From Brucella pecoris (GTDB taxonomy: Bacteria; Pseudomonadota; Alphaproteobacteria; Rhizobiales; Rhizobiaceae): 38,178 nucleotides of DNA. This document shows positions 16,276 to 25,405 of the stretch, piece by piece. The notes beneath the pieces are model-generated. The model ran no database searches. It was given only the letters and a program-made list of their open reading frames with translations, and was not told the DNA's origin. Numbering within the stretch: the first letter of the stretch is position 1; each line of letters opens with the position of its first letter. The stretch is from contig NZ_VEWK01000020.1 in the NCBI RefSeq assembly GCF_006376675.1, positions 1 to 38,178 on the forward strand, read 5' to 3'. Made by a program: the position numbers and the translations under genes.

Positions 16276-17136
16276 ATGTTTGCAGAAACCGTGATCGGCT
16301 ACATCGACTTGATCGAACACAAAATCCCGCACCGAAGCTACACACGTGAATTAAACGCGGCGCTACACCTGTCTTTATGTTTTCATCTGATCGACCGTGC
16401 TCATGACAGAAGTAGCCAGAAGCGAGCTTTGTCAGAGCAGATCTGTCGCTGGGCGCTTTGGAACAAAGGAGAAAAGATCATCGGGCTGATGGAAGAAGCT
16501 GTAGCAAAAGCGGCTGTGAAAGTTCAAAGAGATTTCCGCTCCTCTCGTTCTATGCCGCTGACCCGCGATACTTTTAGTAACGTCATCGAGTCTGTCGCAT
16601 CGAAATCTCTCGTAGATGAAAATGATATAGACCGGAGCGCCTCGGAACTCCCGGCAGGCCCTTACACATTCGAATTGATGTTCTATGAACAAGAACGCAC
16701 ACGCCTTCGGGTGTTCAGTCTGATTTATGGCGTTAGCGCGCATAAAAGAGCTCTGGATCAGTGGCGCATTGAAGCATCGACCGCCTCAGCATTGTGGGGG
16801 CGGCTCGCACAACAGTATTATGGCATTGATATCGATCACTACGAATTCGTGCTGATCGACCCATTGCTTAGTGAAAGCCAACCCGAGGAGGGGGTCTGGG
16901 CGCTATCCGATCTCGATGGGCTACTGGGGATCCCGGAGATCGCGGAAAAAGTGTTGGGCGTGCAAGAGGCTCTCAGAGAAGAACTCATCATATGGCTTGG
17001 CGACACATTCGCGAAAACCGTAGAGGAGCAAGCGCGGCTGATTGGTGAAGAGATCGCGAAGATGGCGGTTGAAGCACTCGACAGCAAGTCTGGGCCGGAG
17101 ATTCAGATTTTGACGCCGGATAACGTGTTGCGCTGA
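16276..17136 (+). CDS. hypothetical protein
   Basis: A 286-residue, apparently soluble protein that I do not recognise. Most of it is predicted-looking amphipathic helix with many charged residues; no signal peptide, membrane segment or known catalytic motif is visible. The C-terminal third is acidic (LSESQPEEGVWALSDLDG) and ends in a helical stretch rich in Glu and Ala. The ATG at 16276 follows TGGAG; the frame is open upstream to 16144 with an alternative ATG at 16204. It stands alone between two IS elements behind a structured leader, as is common for island cargo. A role in defence or conflict is possible by location only. Confidence 0.6.
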   Translation: MFAETVIGYIDLIEHKIPHRSYTRELNAALHLSLCFHLIDRAHDRSSQKRALSEQICRWALWNKGEKIIGLMEEAVAKAAVKVQRDFRSSRSMPLTRDTFSNVIESVASKSLVDENDIDRSASELPAGPYTFELMFYEQERTRLRVFSLIYGVSAHKRALDQWRIEASTASALWGRLAQQYYGIDIDHYEFVLIDPLLSESQPEEGVWALSDLDGLLGIPEIAEKVLGVQEALREELIIWLGDTFAKTVEEQARLIGEEIAKMAVEALDSKSGPEIQILTPDNVLR

Positions 17137-17312
17137 GCAGACAGGGGCCAATCAGTCGATGCGTCGTGCGAAGCTTGTGAAACTGCGTGTCACGGACTTA
17201 TCCGTTATACAGCAGCGCGAACATTTGCTGCGATGCGGACGAACAGGAGTATCCGGCATCTCAATACTAAGCTAACGGCCAACCAATGAGAACGAAGGTT
17301 AAAGCAAAATAG

Positions 17313-18834
17313 CTGAGCTTGACTTTGTACAAAAAATGCTGGGTTTAACGGCAGGTTTGAAGCGAGTGTGATGAATCAATTTGCCGCATCTGCGGGCCTT
17401 GTATCTCGCAATTGATCGGATTCTCACTGGTGAATGACCAGACGATATGATCGCAACGATGAGACCGGAGATGTCGTGCCCCGTTGCCTCGAGCAATGGC
17501 TGTCGCCTTTCCGTTTCGAATTCACCAGCCCGACATGGAACCATTTACTGGTCCTCGTCATGGGGGCGCTCCTTTCGCCAGGAAAGCGCACTGTTACGTC
17601 ATGCCTTCGGATTACCGGCCGTGCCGATGCAGCCAACTTCTCCACCTTCCACCAACTTCTCAACCGTGCCCGATGGAGCTCACGATCATTGCAGCCCGGC
17701 TCTTATCCATTGTTGTTGCACAACTTGTTCCCGAAGGCCCTATCGTGATCGGCATGGACGATACGATCGAGCGGCGTTGGGGGCCGCGCATTACGGCGCG
17801 GGGTATTTACCGAGATCCGGTCCGCTCCAGTCATGGACATTTCGTCAAAGCCAGTGGGTTGCGCTGGCTGAGCTTTATGGTTCTTTCTCCTGTTCCATGG
17901 GCGCGATGCGTCAAGGCATTGCCGGTATTGACGCTGCTGTGTCCGTCTGAGCGCTACAGTCAGAGGCTATGCCGAAAGCACAAGATGCTGACCGACTGGG
18001 CGCGACAAGGCGTTTTACAGATATGCCGATGGTTACCGGAGCGGCGTATTATCTTTATTGGAGACAGCAGTTTCGCAGTCCATACGCTGGCAGAAGCATT
18101 GCCTGACAGAGCAACTCTGATCACCCGTTTGCGCCTCGACGCCAATCTGTTCGCTGCGCCAGAACCGCGGCATGAGCATACCGTCGGTCGACCCGCACAG
18201 AAAGGCCAACCATTGCCAAAACTCAAAATCGTGCTGAAAGATGCCAGCACTAAATGGCAGCGCATCATTATTTCATCATGGTATGGCAAGCAGACAGACA
18301 AAACGCTCGATATCACATCAGGAACCGCGCTTTGGTATCGACGCGGAACACCACCAAAAGCAATTCGCTGGGTTCTTGTTCGTGATCCTTCAGGCCGCCG
18401 TGATCCGCAGGCATTCATGAGCACCGATATTGATCTCGATCCAGTTCAGATCATCGCTTTGTATGTCAGACGATGGCAGATCGAAGTGACGTTCGCTGAA
18501 GTCCGTACCCATCTTGGTGTGGAAACGCAAAGGCAGTGGAACAATAAGGCCATTCTCCGCGCAACCCCGTCGTTGCTGGCTCTCTACAGCCTTGTAACTT
18601 TATGGGCATGCGACTTGATTAGACACAATACCGTTCCCTACGCCGCCGCTTGGTACAAAAAGACCGACTGTACATTCTCCGACGCCATCGGTGCGGTGCG
18701 GATGGTTTTATGGCAGCAGGACGTTTATCGACACTCCCCGTCAAACCGCGACGTTCCTAAAATACCACCAGGGCGATTAAAACGCATGGTTCAGGCACTT
18801 TGTTTCGCCGCATAATGTACAAAGTCAAGCTGAG
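17313..18834 (+). mobile_element. IS701-family insertion sequence
   Basis: About 19-bp terminal inverted repeats bound the element: CTGAGCTTGACTTTGTACA on the left and, inverted, CTCAGCTTGACTTTGTACA on the right. They differ at one position; the inner 16 bases (17316-17331 and 18816-18831) match perfectly. The flanks ATAG and GTAG resemble but do not equal a 4-bp target duplication. The ends look functional although the transposase gene is frameshifted. Confidence 0.8.
17434..18815 (+). pseudogene. IS701-family DDE transposase, one frameshift
   Basis: The N-terminal part is read in one frame from 17434 (CLEQWLSPFRFEF ... STFHQLLNRARWSSR), and the remainder in another from about 17685 (IAARLLSIVVAQLVPEGPIV) to the stop. 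The shift lies near 17680-17690. The catalytic triad survives: Asp in IGMDDTIERRWG, Asp in FIGDSSFAVH, Glu in RRWQIEVTFAEVRTHLG. An open frame from 17484 covers most of it, but its first ~65 residues are out-of-frame sequence. A defective copy on intact ends could still be mobilised in trans. Confidence 0.8.
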
Positions 18835-18947
18835 GTAGCGGAGTATCTTCTGTCCAGATATCAGGGTGGATGTCTTTGTTACGCTGAACAGCTCAGCTTT
18901 TGCTCTCAATAACAATCAAATGCGTGGAAATCAGGAAACGCCAATCC

Positions 18948-18969
18948 CGGGCGCGTTATTGCGCGCCCG
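18948..18969. other. strong GC hairpin in the leader of the DUF6634-like gene
   Basis: CGGGCGCG pairs with CGCGCCCG around TTATTG, with a run of seven T residues starting about 12 bases further on. It could be a terminator or attenuator 40 bases ahead of the start codon at 19007. The gap between stem and T-run argues against a classical terminator. Confidence 0.4.
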
Positions 18970-19006
18970 AACGATCCCTCATTTTTTTATACATCAGGAA
19001 CACGTC

Positions 19007-19339
19007 ATGACAGTCATAATCGAAAACGGAAAATACAATCGCGAACAGCTCGAACTCGAAATCAGGATGCTGAAAGCTCTGGTCGATGATCTCGAGCGGA
19101 TATTCCAGGGTGATTATCCGGATGAGCGGACACTGGCAAATTCGCCAGCAATCACAAGTTGGAAGCTGAGCAAACGACCAGCAACATGTCTCGAAGGCGT
19201 ATTATTCGAACATCCTCATCTTGGTTACATCGTGCCCAATGGCATCACGTCCGAGCTCTGGTTACTCGATCTCGACAGAAATTATGCCCGCACCTTCAGT
19301 CGCTTTTATCGGCTTGGCCAAAAAGACATCGGGCAATGA
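19007..19339 (+). CDS. DUF6634-like small protein
   Basis: A 110-residue soluble protein. An N-terminal helix with LELEIRMLKALVDDLERIFQ is followed by a compact segment with SPAITSWKLSKRPATCLEG, then HPHLGYI and SELWLLDLDRNYARTFSRFYRLG. This pattern matches my recollection of DUF6634, a family frequent in mobile regions of Rhizobiales and without known function. The ATG at 19007 follows AGGA by seven bases; an in-frame ATG at 18866 would run through the hairpin and is less likely. It is followed 154 bases later by a metallophosphoesterase in the same direction. Confidence 0.6.
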   Translation: MTVIIENGKYNREQLELEIRMLKALVDDLERIFQGDYPDERTLANSPAITSWKLSKRPATCLEGVLFEHPHLGYIVPNGITSELWLLDLDRNYARTFSRFYRLGQKDIGQ

Positions 19340-19493
19340 GAAAGAATGAAACTGATCAGGCTGCGCACATCAATCGGCAGGACAGCCGGTATCGGCGTCT
19401 CTGCACGTCTGCCAGAGACGCGGATGCCTGTCTTGGAAAAACCTGACACGAAAACGGCTTCAATAATACGGATAGGAATAAGGGGAAAATGGC

Positions 19494-20327
19494 ATGAAAC
19501 TCTGGATCTGGTCTGACGTGCATAATGAACTGCAGGATGTTGCTTATCCAACACGGGAAGAAGCACCGAATTGCGATGTGATTATGATTGCTGGCGATCT
19601 CACTGCGGCGCCAGATCTACCCATAACGGTGGAATTCCTGATCAGGCGCTACGAGAAACCAATTATCTATGTCCCCGGAAATCACGAGTTCTATCAGAAC
19701 AAATGGCTTATCGGTGATCGGGACCGTTCGCTTGAGAGCGACAGGCAGACGATCAAGGCAATCGAGGCGCTTTCTCTGCAATGGCCGCAGCGGTTTTATT
19801 GTCTCGATGCAGATACGGTGATTATCGACAATACGCGCTTCATTGGCGCAAGCCTATGGGTCGATTTCCTGATGAAACTCCCCGCGAAGTCTGATTTGCC
19901 GCAGCAAATGTGGATGACGCGTCAGATGCTCAATGATTTTCATGCCATCTCCATGCAGGATGGCAAACGGTTCACGCCGGAGGATATGCTGGAACTGCAT
20001 CGTTCAGATGCAGCTTACATCCGACAAAAGCTGGCAGAACCGTTTGATGGCTCCACTGTGGTGTTGACCCATCACATGCCGCATCCAGATTGCACACCGC
20101 CCGTCTATGTGGGGCAAGAGGCAAATTTTCTGTTTGCCTGTGGCGCAGAGGCCTTCAATGACATCCTGCATTCCGAACAGGCCCCGGATATATGGATCTG
20201 TGGCCATACGCATCATGCCTTTGACATTCAGATCGGTCAAAGCCGCATCGTCTGCAATCCTTACGGTTACCGGTGGGAGCAGGGCAGAAACGGCTTTCGC
20301 TGGGACTGGGTGATCGATACAGAGTAA
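19494..20327 (+). CDS. calcineurin-like metallophosphoesterase
   Basis: A 277-residue phosphoesterase with the full set of binuclear metal motifs: SDVHNE at residues 8-13, GDLT near 35, GNHEFY near 63, the single His in THHMPH near 190, and GHTHHAF near 238. It has no signal peptide and is cytosolic. The substrate is unknown; family members hydrolyse phosphomono- or diesters including cyclic nucleotides and nucleic acid ends. AGGGGAA lies seven bases before the ATG. It belongs to the accessory part of the island and is separated from the polysaccharide locus by almost 700 bases. Confidence 0.85.
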   Translation: MKLWIWSDVHNELQDVAYPTREEAPNCDVIMIAGDLTAAPDLPITVEFLIRRYEKPIIYVPGNHEFYQNKWLIGDRDRSLESDRQTIKAIEALSLQWPQRFYCLDADTVIIDNTRFIGASLWVDFLMKLPAKSDLPQQMWMTRQMLNDFHAISMQDGKRFTPEDMLELHRSDAAYIRQKLAEPFDGSTVVLTHHMPHPDCTPPVYVGQEANFLFACGAEAFNDILHSEQAPDIWICGHTHHAFDIQIGQSRIVCNPYGYRWEQGRNGFRWDWVIDTE

Positions 20328-21004
20328 ATGACAGCTCAAGGTGACAGAACCATTGCCGGTGTTCAGCCATCACGCGTATGGGCCGCGAGAAGGACGCGGG
20401 CGACATAGCAAGGCCGAAGCGTCGCCCGGCATTGCTACTGGTTATCGAACATTGAAAATTGTTCGTGAATGATATGCTCAACAATAATTTTCGCCTATTT
20501 TCATTATCGACCGTAAAATTTGAATAAACTTATGCTGTTGAGCCGCCCCGAGTTTGCCGTCACAGTTTTTCATCGGCTACAATTCCGCACTGGATGATTG
20601 TTTCGGCCTGTTGCAAACCGCTGCAAAATGTTTCAATCACACCTGTGCACCAGCCGGTTGCGAGAGAAAAAGTAATTTTCAACTGAGGGGAAGCGATATA
20701 ATCCGGTGCTCTGTGCGCTTCCACCATAGGAAATGATGCACGATATATAATGCAGTAGCCGAACTTAGATACTTTGAGGGATAGTTCGGGAAACTTGACC
20801 TATTTAGAGAAGTAGGTTTCTGCCTGGTTTCGGCTCCGCTGCGAAGTTCGATGATATCGAATGGGTCCTAAATGTGCCGCATTCGCCAGCAACGACGGAG
20901 TTGACTTAACAGTTACATTTCGTCAATTACGCTACGGCGGATTTACTAAATTTATTCGAAAAGATGGCTGTCGTGACAAATAGCAGATTGGCCCGGAAAA
21001 AATC
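20328..21004. other. long intergenic stretch, composition change
   Basis: No gene with convincing start and composition is seen. From about 20450 the sequence becomes AT-rich, marking the left border of the polysaccharide block. TTGACT at 20901 with AATTAC 18 bases on is a weak promoter candidate for the exporter genes. No JUMPstart-type element was recognised. Confidence 0.4.
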
Positions 21005-21856
21005 ATGAGTATTGAGATATCTAGAGCAGAAGTGCCTCATGAGGTTGTAACGGCAGAGCCAACCGAAGGAGCTAAGGTTGCCATAGGGGACATTTCGGAG
21101 GCTCTATCGAAATATCGCTTGGCGTTAATTTTCGGATGGCAAGACGTCGCACAGCGTTATAGGCGATCCAGAGTCGGTGCCTTTTGGTTGACCTTGAATA
21201 TGGCTGTGTTTATCGGCGCACTGGGTTTGATATTTGGGACGCTTTTTCAAAGCGAAATGCGCGAGTTCCTGCCATATCTTTGTGCTGGCGTTATTACATG
21301 GGGTTTTATCTCGACTTGTCTGAATGAGGGATGCACAACATTTACATCATCAGACGGCATAATTTTACAAGTTCGAATGCCGTTGTTTACGCATGTCATG
21401 CGCGCTCTATGGAGAAATATAATAATATTTGCCCATAATATTGTTATTTTTCCGATCCTTCTTCTTGTTTTAGGTAGAATGGTCAGTCCGAATGCGCTTT
21501 GGGCTATTCCTGGTTTTATCCTCTTATGTCTCAATTTATCGTGGATGATGCTCATTCTTGCGGTTCTTTGCGCTAGATTCCGCGATATGACGCAAGTGGT
21601 TACGAACATTTTGCAGGTATTATTTTATGCTACTCCCATTATGTGGATGGTTAAGATATTACCCGACCACGTTTCTAAGGCTTTTATCGAGTTGAACCCA
21701 TTTTATCACTTCATCGAGCTTGTACGAGCTCCGTTATTTGGCGCATCCCCGTCCCTACTTGACTGGACCTTCGGTTTTGCTTGCGCGATAATTGGTTGGG
21801 TCGTCGCCATCTTATTCTTTGGACGATATCGCTGGCGCGTAGCGTATTGGTTGTAG
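21005..21856 (+). CDS. wzm: Wzm-like O-antigen ABC transporter permease
   Basis: A 283-residue inner-membrane ABC-2-type permease with an N-terminal cytosolic segment, the ALIFGWQDVAQRYRRSRVGAFW amphipathic motif typical of polysaccharide export permeases, and six hydrophobic helices from about residue 60 to the C-terminal RYRWRVAYWL. With the ATPase encoded three bases downstream it should export undecaprenyl-linked O-polysaccharide from cytosol to periplasm. The start follows GGAAAA. Codon use is more AT-rich than that of the left-hand genes, consistent with acquisition by transfer. Confidence 0.9.
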   Translation: MSIEISRAEVPHEVVTAEPTEGAKVAIGDISEALSKYRLALIFGWQDVAQRYRRSRVGAFWLTLNMAVFIGALGLIFGTLFQSEMREFLPYLCAGVITWGFISTCLNEGCTTFTSSDGIILQVRMPLFTHVMRALWRNIIIFAHNIVIFPILLLVLGRMVSPNALWAIPGFILLCLNLSWMMLILAVLCARFRDMTQVVTNILQVLFYATPIMWMVKILPDHVSKAFIELNPFYHFIELVRAPLFGASPSLLDWTFGFACAIIGWVVAILFFGRYRWRVAYWL

Positions 21857-21859
21857 AAA

Positions 21860-22603
21860 ATGAGTTTAATTCAGCTTCAGAATGTGAGTGTCGAATTTCC
21901 TATCTATAATTCGACCAGCCGTTCATTAAAAAACAGGGTTCTTAGTATCGCTACAGGCGGAAAAATCGAAAGGCGAAGTGATCGCCTAGTGATTGTACGC
22001 GGCATTGATGATGTATCTATGACGTTCAGAGATGGCGACCGAATTGGACTGATTGGTCACAACGGATCAGGAAAAACCACGCTACTGCGTGTCTTATCGG
22101 GCATTTATACACCAACACATGGAAGTTCTGTAATTAATGGCCATTGCGTATCCTTGATCAATATCAATCTGGGAATAGATCCAGATGCTACAGGCCGGGA
22201 GAATATTCGTCTGCGCTCTGCGATGATGGGAATGTCACCCGAAGAAATTGCCGAGAAGTTCGACCAGATAGCAGAATTTTCCGGACTAGGTGAATTTTTG
22301 GATGTCCCATTCCGCACTTATTCATCCGGTATGCAGTTAAGATTGGCATTCGCGACCTCAACCGCGGTTCGACCTGAAATTCTGATCATGGACGAATGGC
22401 TTTCGACAGGGGATGAAGATTTCAAAGAACGCGCGAACATGCGTATGCGCGACCTTGTAGACTCTACGAAAATACTCGTTCTCGCGAGCCATTCAAAGGA
22501 TCTTATGAAGAAAAACTGCAATAGAATAATCTGGCTCGAACATGGACGAGTCAAAATGGACGGATCTCCTGATGAGGTGTTAGCGAGCTATTTTGGCGAA
22601 TGA
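21860..22603 (+). CDS. wzt: Wzt-like O-antigen ABC transporter ATPase
   Basis: A 247-residue ABC ATPase: Walker A GHNGSGKTT (about residues 68-76), Q-loop region around SLININLG, signature YSSGMQLRLAFA, Walker B ILIMDEWLSTGDE, and the H-loop in LASHS. It is the short form: the C-terminal carbohydrate-binding domain of Wzt proteins that recognise a capped chain end is absent. As in Brucella-type exporters, chain length would then be set without a terminal cap. It begins three bases after the permease stop and is surely co-expressed. Confidence 0.92.
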   Translation: MSLIQLQNVSVEFPIYNSTSRSLKNRVLSIATGGKIERRSDRLVIVRGIDDVSMTFRDGDRIGLIGHNGSGKTTLLRVLSGIYTPTHGSSVINGHCVSLININLGIDPDATGRENIRLRSAMMGMSPEEIAEKFDQIAEFSGLGEFLDVPFRTYSSGMQLRLAFATSTAVRPEILIMDEWLSTGDEDFKERANMRMRDLVDSTKILVLASHSKDLMKKNCNRIIWLEHGRVKMDGSPDEVLASYFGE

Positions 22604-22719
22604 AGTTGTCTTTAGGCAAATGAAGTTCGGTTAAATGAGTGTTCTAAGAGGCCAACTGTCATCGTTGAAACTTCTCCACAAGTGAATCTTTCGTTGAAAT
22701 TATAGGGTAATGAATAGCC

Positions 22720-24408
22720 ATGCCGAAATTCGCGAGCCTCTTGCGACAGGTGACCAATGCGTTACGCTATCTAGCACGAGGGGATGTCTCGGGGTTGGTC
22801 AAACGCCTGAAATGGTACAGACGTGAACATCATTATGTAAAATTGCGCAAACGGCTCACGAACCGAAACGGTATTGTTTGGGGGATTCTCTGCACACCTC
22901 ATACCCTTTTCATCGCTCGGGCAATATCTGAACGTCTAACAAGCCACGGAATCGAAAGCGAAATCATAATGGGCTCTTTAAAGAGTTTTGATCATGATTT
23001 TTATATAGTTCTATGTGCACAGATGTTCAAGAGCCTTCCGCCAGCAAATAAACGTGTGATATTTCAGCTTGAACAGTCGGTGAGCTCAAGATGGTTTACT
23101 CCACAATATATGGAAATTCTGAAAGATTCTTTAGGAGTAATCGAATACTCTTTAACAAACATTGATTTCTTAGCAAAAAATGGCCTGAAATATCCAAATG
23201 TACATTATATGCCTATTGGTGCTTCGCTGAATGAGGCTGTTGTAGGTAGTGCAACGCCCAAAAAATATGACTTTGTGTTTTATGGCGATAGTTTAAGCAG
23301 CCCTAGGCGGCGAAGGTTCCTTGAGACACTACAGGAAAAATATAGAATTAGAATATGTAACGATCTATTTGGCGATGAGCTTTATGCTGTCATCAAAGAA
23401 TCAAAAATTGTTATCAATATTCATTACTATGAAGGTGCTTTATTAGAAATGCCTCGTATATGCGAGTGCATTTCCTTGGGCGTGCCGGTTCTTTCCGAGG
23501 GAACATCTGATCAGGACGAGTATCCTGAACTAGAAGGTGCTGTGAAATTCTTTGGTGAAGGGTCTATCGATGACATGATGATCTGTGCGTCAGAGATGCT
23601 CCAGAATCTAGAAATGACAAATGAAGCTATTGGAACCGCCGTTTCTGTCAGTGCTGCACGTTTCAATTTCATGATGGACCGCTTTCTGACGGCAATTGGG
23701 GTCCTTCCAGCCAATGTTATTCTGAGCCGTCCGATTTATATTGCCCGAAAGAGTAATTTTTTCGCTCTTTCGCTGCCCGAAACGATTGAACGGCGCAGGA
23801 TAATAGCTCAAACGCTGCCGGATGGTTGTGAGTTATTTGACGGAATTCGTCACAGTGTAGGTTGGATTGGCTGTGGGGGCAGTTTTAATGCATTATCTCG
23901 ATATGCGCGCGTGAACGAGTTACCCCGGCTGATTGTCATTGAAGATGATGTAGAGTTGCCCGAGAATTTCAATGGCCTCCTTTCTGAGGTTATTGCATAT
24001 CTCGATGAGCGCGAATCAGATTGGGATATATTTTCAGGCCTGATGGCTGATGTTCATCCCGAAGCGAAGGTTCTTTCTGTCGATCACGTTGGTGGACGCA
24101 CTTACGTTACTATCAATAAGATGACCAGCACCGTATTCAATATATATAATGAAAGCGCGTTGAAACTATTGTCGCGATGGGACCCACTTGACACTGATGC
24201 TGTAACGAACACGGTTGACAGATATTTAGAGGGTCACAAAGACCTTCGGGTAATTGTGGCTGTGCCATTCGTAGCTGGTCATAAAGAGGATGCGACGTCG
24301 ACGCTTTGGGGTTTTGAAAACCAGCGCTACTCCCCAATGATTGCCGAGGCGCAGCGAAAGATTGAAGCTTTGGTTGAAGATTGGCAGCGTACAAGTTCGG
24401 CAAAATAG
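22720..24408 (+). CDS. two-domain glycosyltransferase (GT-B-like + GT25-like)
   Basis: A 562-residue protein with two apparent transferase units. Residues about 45-335 look like a GT-B family C-terminal fold: FVFYGDSLSSPRRRRFLE, then EGALLEMPRICECISLGVPV, the usual donor-binding helix. Residues about 345-560 resemble GT25 (LPS beta-glycosyltransferase/procollagen galactosyltransferase-like): FALSLPETIERRRII, GCGGSFNALSRYARVN, then IVIEDDVELPENF with the acidic motif. It is cytosolic and has no membrane segment. It probably adds one or two sugars to the lipid-linked O-chain. The ATG is ten bases behind TAGGGTAA. Sugar specificity is unknown, and the GT-B assignment is less certain than the GT25 one. 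Confidence 0.7.
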   Translation: MPKFASLLRQVTNALRYLARGDVSGLVKRLKWYRREHHYVKLRKRLTNRNGIVWGILCTPHTLFIARAISERLTSHGIESEIIMGSLKSFDHDFYIVLCAQMFKSLPPANKRVIFQLEQSVSSRWFTPQYMEILKDSLGVIEYSLTNIDFLAKNGLKYPNVHYMPIGASLNEAVVGSATPKKYDFVFYGDSLSSPRRRRFLETLQEKYRIRICNDLFGDELYAVIKESKIVINIHYYEGALLEMPRICECISLGVPVLSEGTSDQDEYPELEGAVKFFGEGSIDDMMICASEMLQNLEMTNEAIGTAVSVSAARFNFMMDRFLTAIGVLPANVILSRPIYIARKSNFFALSLPETIERRRIIAQTLPDGCELFDGIRHSVGWIGCGGSFNALSRYARVNELPRLIVIEDDVELPENFNGLLSEVIAYLDERESDWDIFSGLMADVHPEAKVLSVDHVGGRTYVTINKMTSTVFNIYNESALKLLSRWDPLDTDAVTNTVDRYLEGHKDLRVIVAVPFVAGHKEDATSTLWGFENQRYSPMIAEAQRKIEALVEDWQRTSSAK

Positions 24409-24534
24409 TGTCTGTCAATCGGCGTGAAGATGGAATTTTTCTTAAAGACGTCTAATAAGTCGATCGTGAATAACGTATGCATACGGCGAAGGCCGCCTTG
24501 TGATGCGAATTTAATGTGACGTTGCCCCCAAGTT

Positions 24535-25078
24535 TTATCCAGTTTTGCGTTCGCTCCAGCGGTTTTGGGTTGCTGTATTCGGGGCGGTAGCGGCGGGTTG
24601 CGGTGCGGAGCCGTTCCGGCTGCGCAGCACCGCATCACGTCGCGGGTTGCACCCGGAACCTGCGGCCATCGGTGAGCTGATCTGACACGAAGTCCAGCGA
24701 CCAGCGAACATTGGCAGTCGTCGGGATCAACATCGGCGCTCGGGTGCCTATCGCCCGCTTACGCCCGCCACGCTTGCGTACCGTCAGCTTCTCCTCCCGA
24801 TAGAGCCGGAAGAGCCGCTTGTGGTTCACAAGGTGACCCTCACGCCTGAGCAGCACATGAAGACGTCTATATCCAAAGCGGCGACGTTCATGCGCCAGCT
24901 CCTTCATCCGCTCGCGAAGGTCATGGTCATCGCTGCGCCTGGTTTCGTAACGGATCGTCATACGGCAAAAGCCCGTGGCTTTACACGCCCGCCGTTCGCT
25001 CATCTGGTGGTGATCCATCAGATGAGCGACAGCTTTCCGCCTTGCTGCGGGCGTCACCACTTCTTTCCCAAAAGGTCT
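24535..25078 (-). pseudogene. IS3-family transposase OrfB, internal deletion
   Basis: The OrfB reading continues after the frameshift signal as GKEVVTPAARRKAVAHLM, through the HTH_21-like region (SERRACKATGFCR) and the start of the rve integrase core with the first catalytic Asp in WSLDFVSDQL. It stops being collinear at GRRFRV near 24650. Directly after it, in another frame, is a typical OrfB tail (RRDAVLRSRNGSAPQP) ending at TAA on 24535. The second Asp and the Glu of the DDE triad are gone, so the element cannot move by itself. Confidence 0.75.
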
Positions 25079-25320
25079 TTCAAAGCGGCGTTGTCGAGCA
25101 TCGCATCTGCCAGGAGCCGTTTCAGCTTCGTGTTTTCGTCTTCCAGCGTCTTCAACCGCTTGGCCTCGGACACGTCCATGCCGCCGAACTTGGCTTTCCA
25201 TTTATAGATACTGGCATCGCTGACGCCGTGCTTGCGACAAAGCTCCGCGACAGGCGTGCCCGCCTCGTGCTCCTTCAGAATGCCGATGATCTGTTCGTCT
25301 GTAAAACGGTTGCGCTTCAT
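25054..25320 (-). CDS. IS3-family OrfA
   Basis: An 88-residue transposase accessory protein: an HTH_8/HTH_Tnp_1 domain (residues about 5-48, with TDEQIIGILKEHEAG and CRKHGVSDASIYKWK) followed by a leucine-zipper-like helix (LEDENTKLKRLLADAMLD). It is intact. In IS3 elements OrfA alone binds the ends, and the OrfAB fusion made by -1 frameshifting is the transposase; here the fusion would lack most of the catalytic core. Confidence 0.85.
   Translation of the reverse strand: MKRNRFTDEQIIGILKEHEAGTPVAELCRKHGVSDASIYKWKAKFGGMDVSEAKRLKTLEDENTKLKRLLADAMLDNAALKDLLGKKW
25063..25069 (-). promoter_or_regulatory. programmed -1 frameshift heptamer of IS3
   Basis: On the minus strand the sequence is G GGA AAG in the orfA frame, an X XXY YYZ slippery heptamer placed four codons before the orfA stop. 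Slipping back one base leads directly into the OrfB reading GKEVVTPAA, so this is the expected signal for OrfAB fusion. Confidence 0.7.
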
Positions 25321-25405
25321 TCTCTGGTCCTCTCAATGGGCCAGAGCTTACTTCAAAATGGATTATTTCAACGGGGCAAGATCAAATGGTCTGATTATAG
25401 GTCGT

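Larger units (their letters stand above)
24522..25379 (-). mobile_element. IS3-family element with internally deleted orfB
   Basis: The ends carry related sequences: TTGCCCCCAAGTTTTATCC on the left (from about 24522) and, inverted, TTGCCCCGTTGAAATAATCC on the right (to about 25379). They enclose orfA, a -1 frameshift signal and a shortened orfB. A full IS3 element would be several hundred bases longer. Target duplications were not recognised. Confidence 0.7.

Noticed and set aside
20554..20736. 60-codon frame before wzm
   Set aside because: No ribosome site, no motif, and a Cys/His-rich composition unlike neighbouring genes.
24575..24590. ops-like GGCGGTAGCG (JUMPstart core)
   Set aside because: It lies within the tail of the deleted IS3 orfB and is on the wrong side of the exporter genes, so it is most likely chance.
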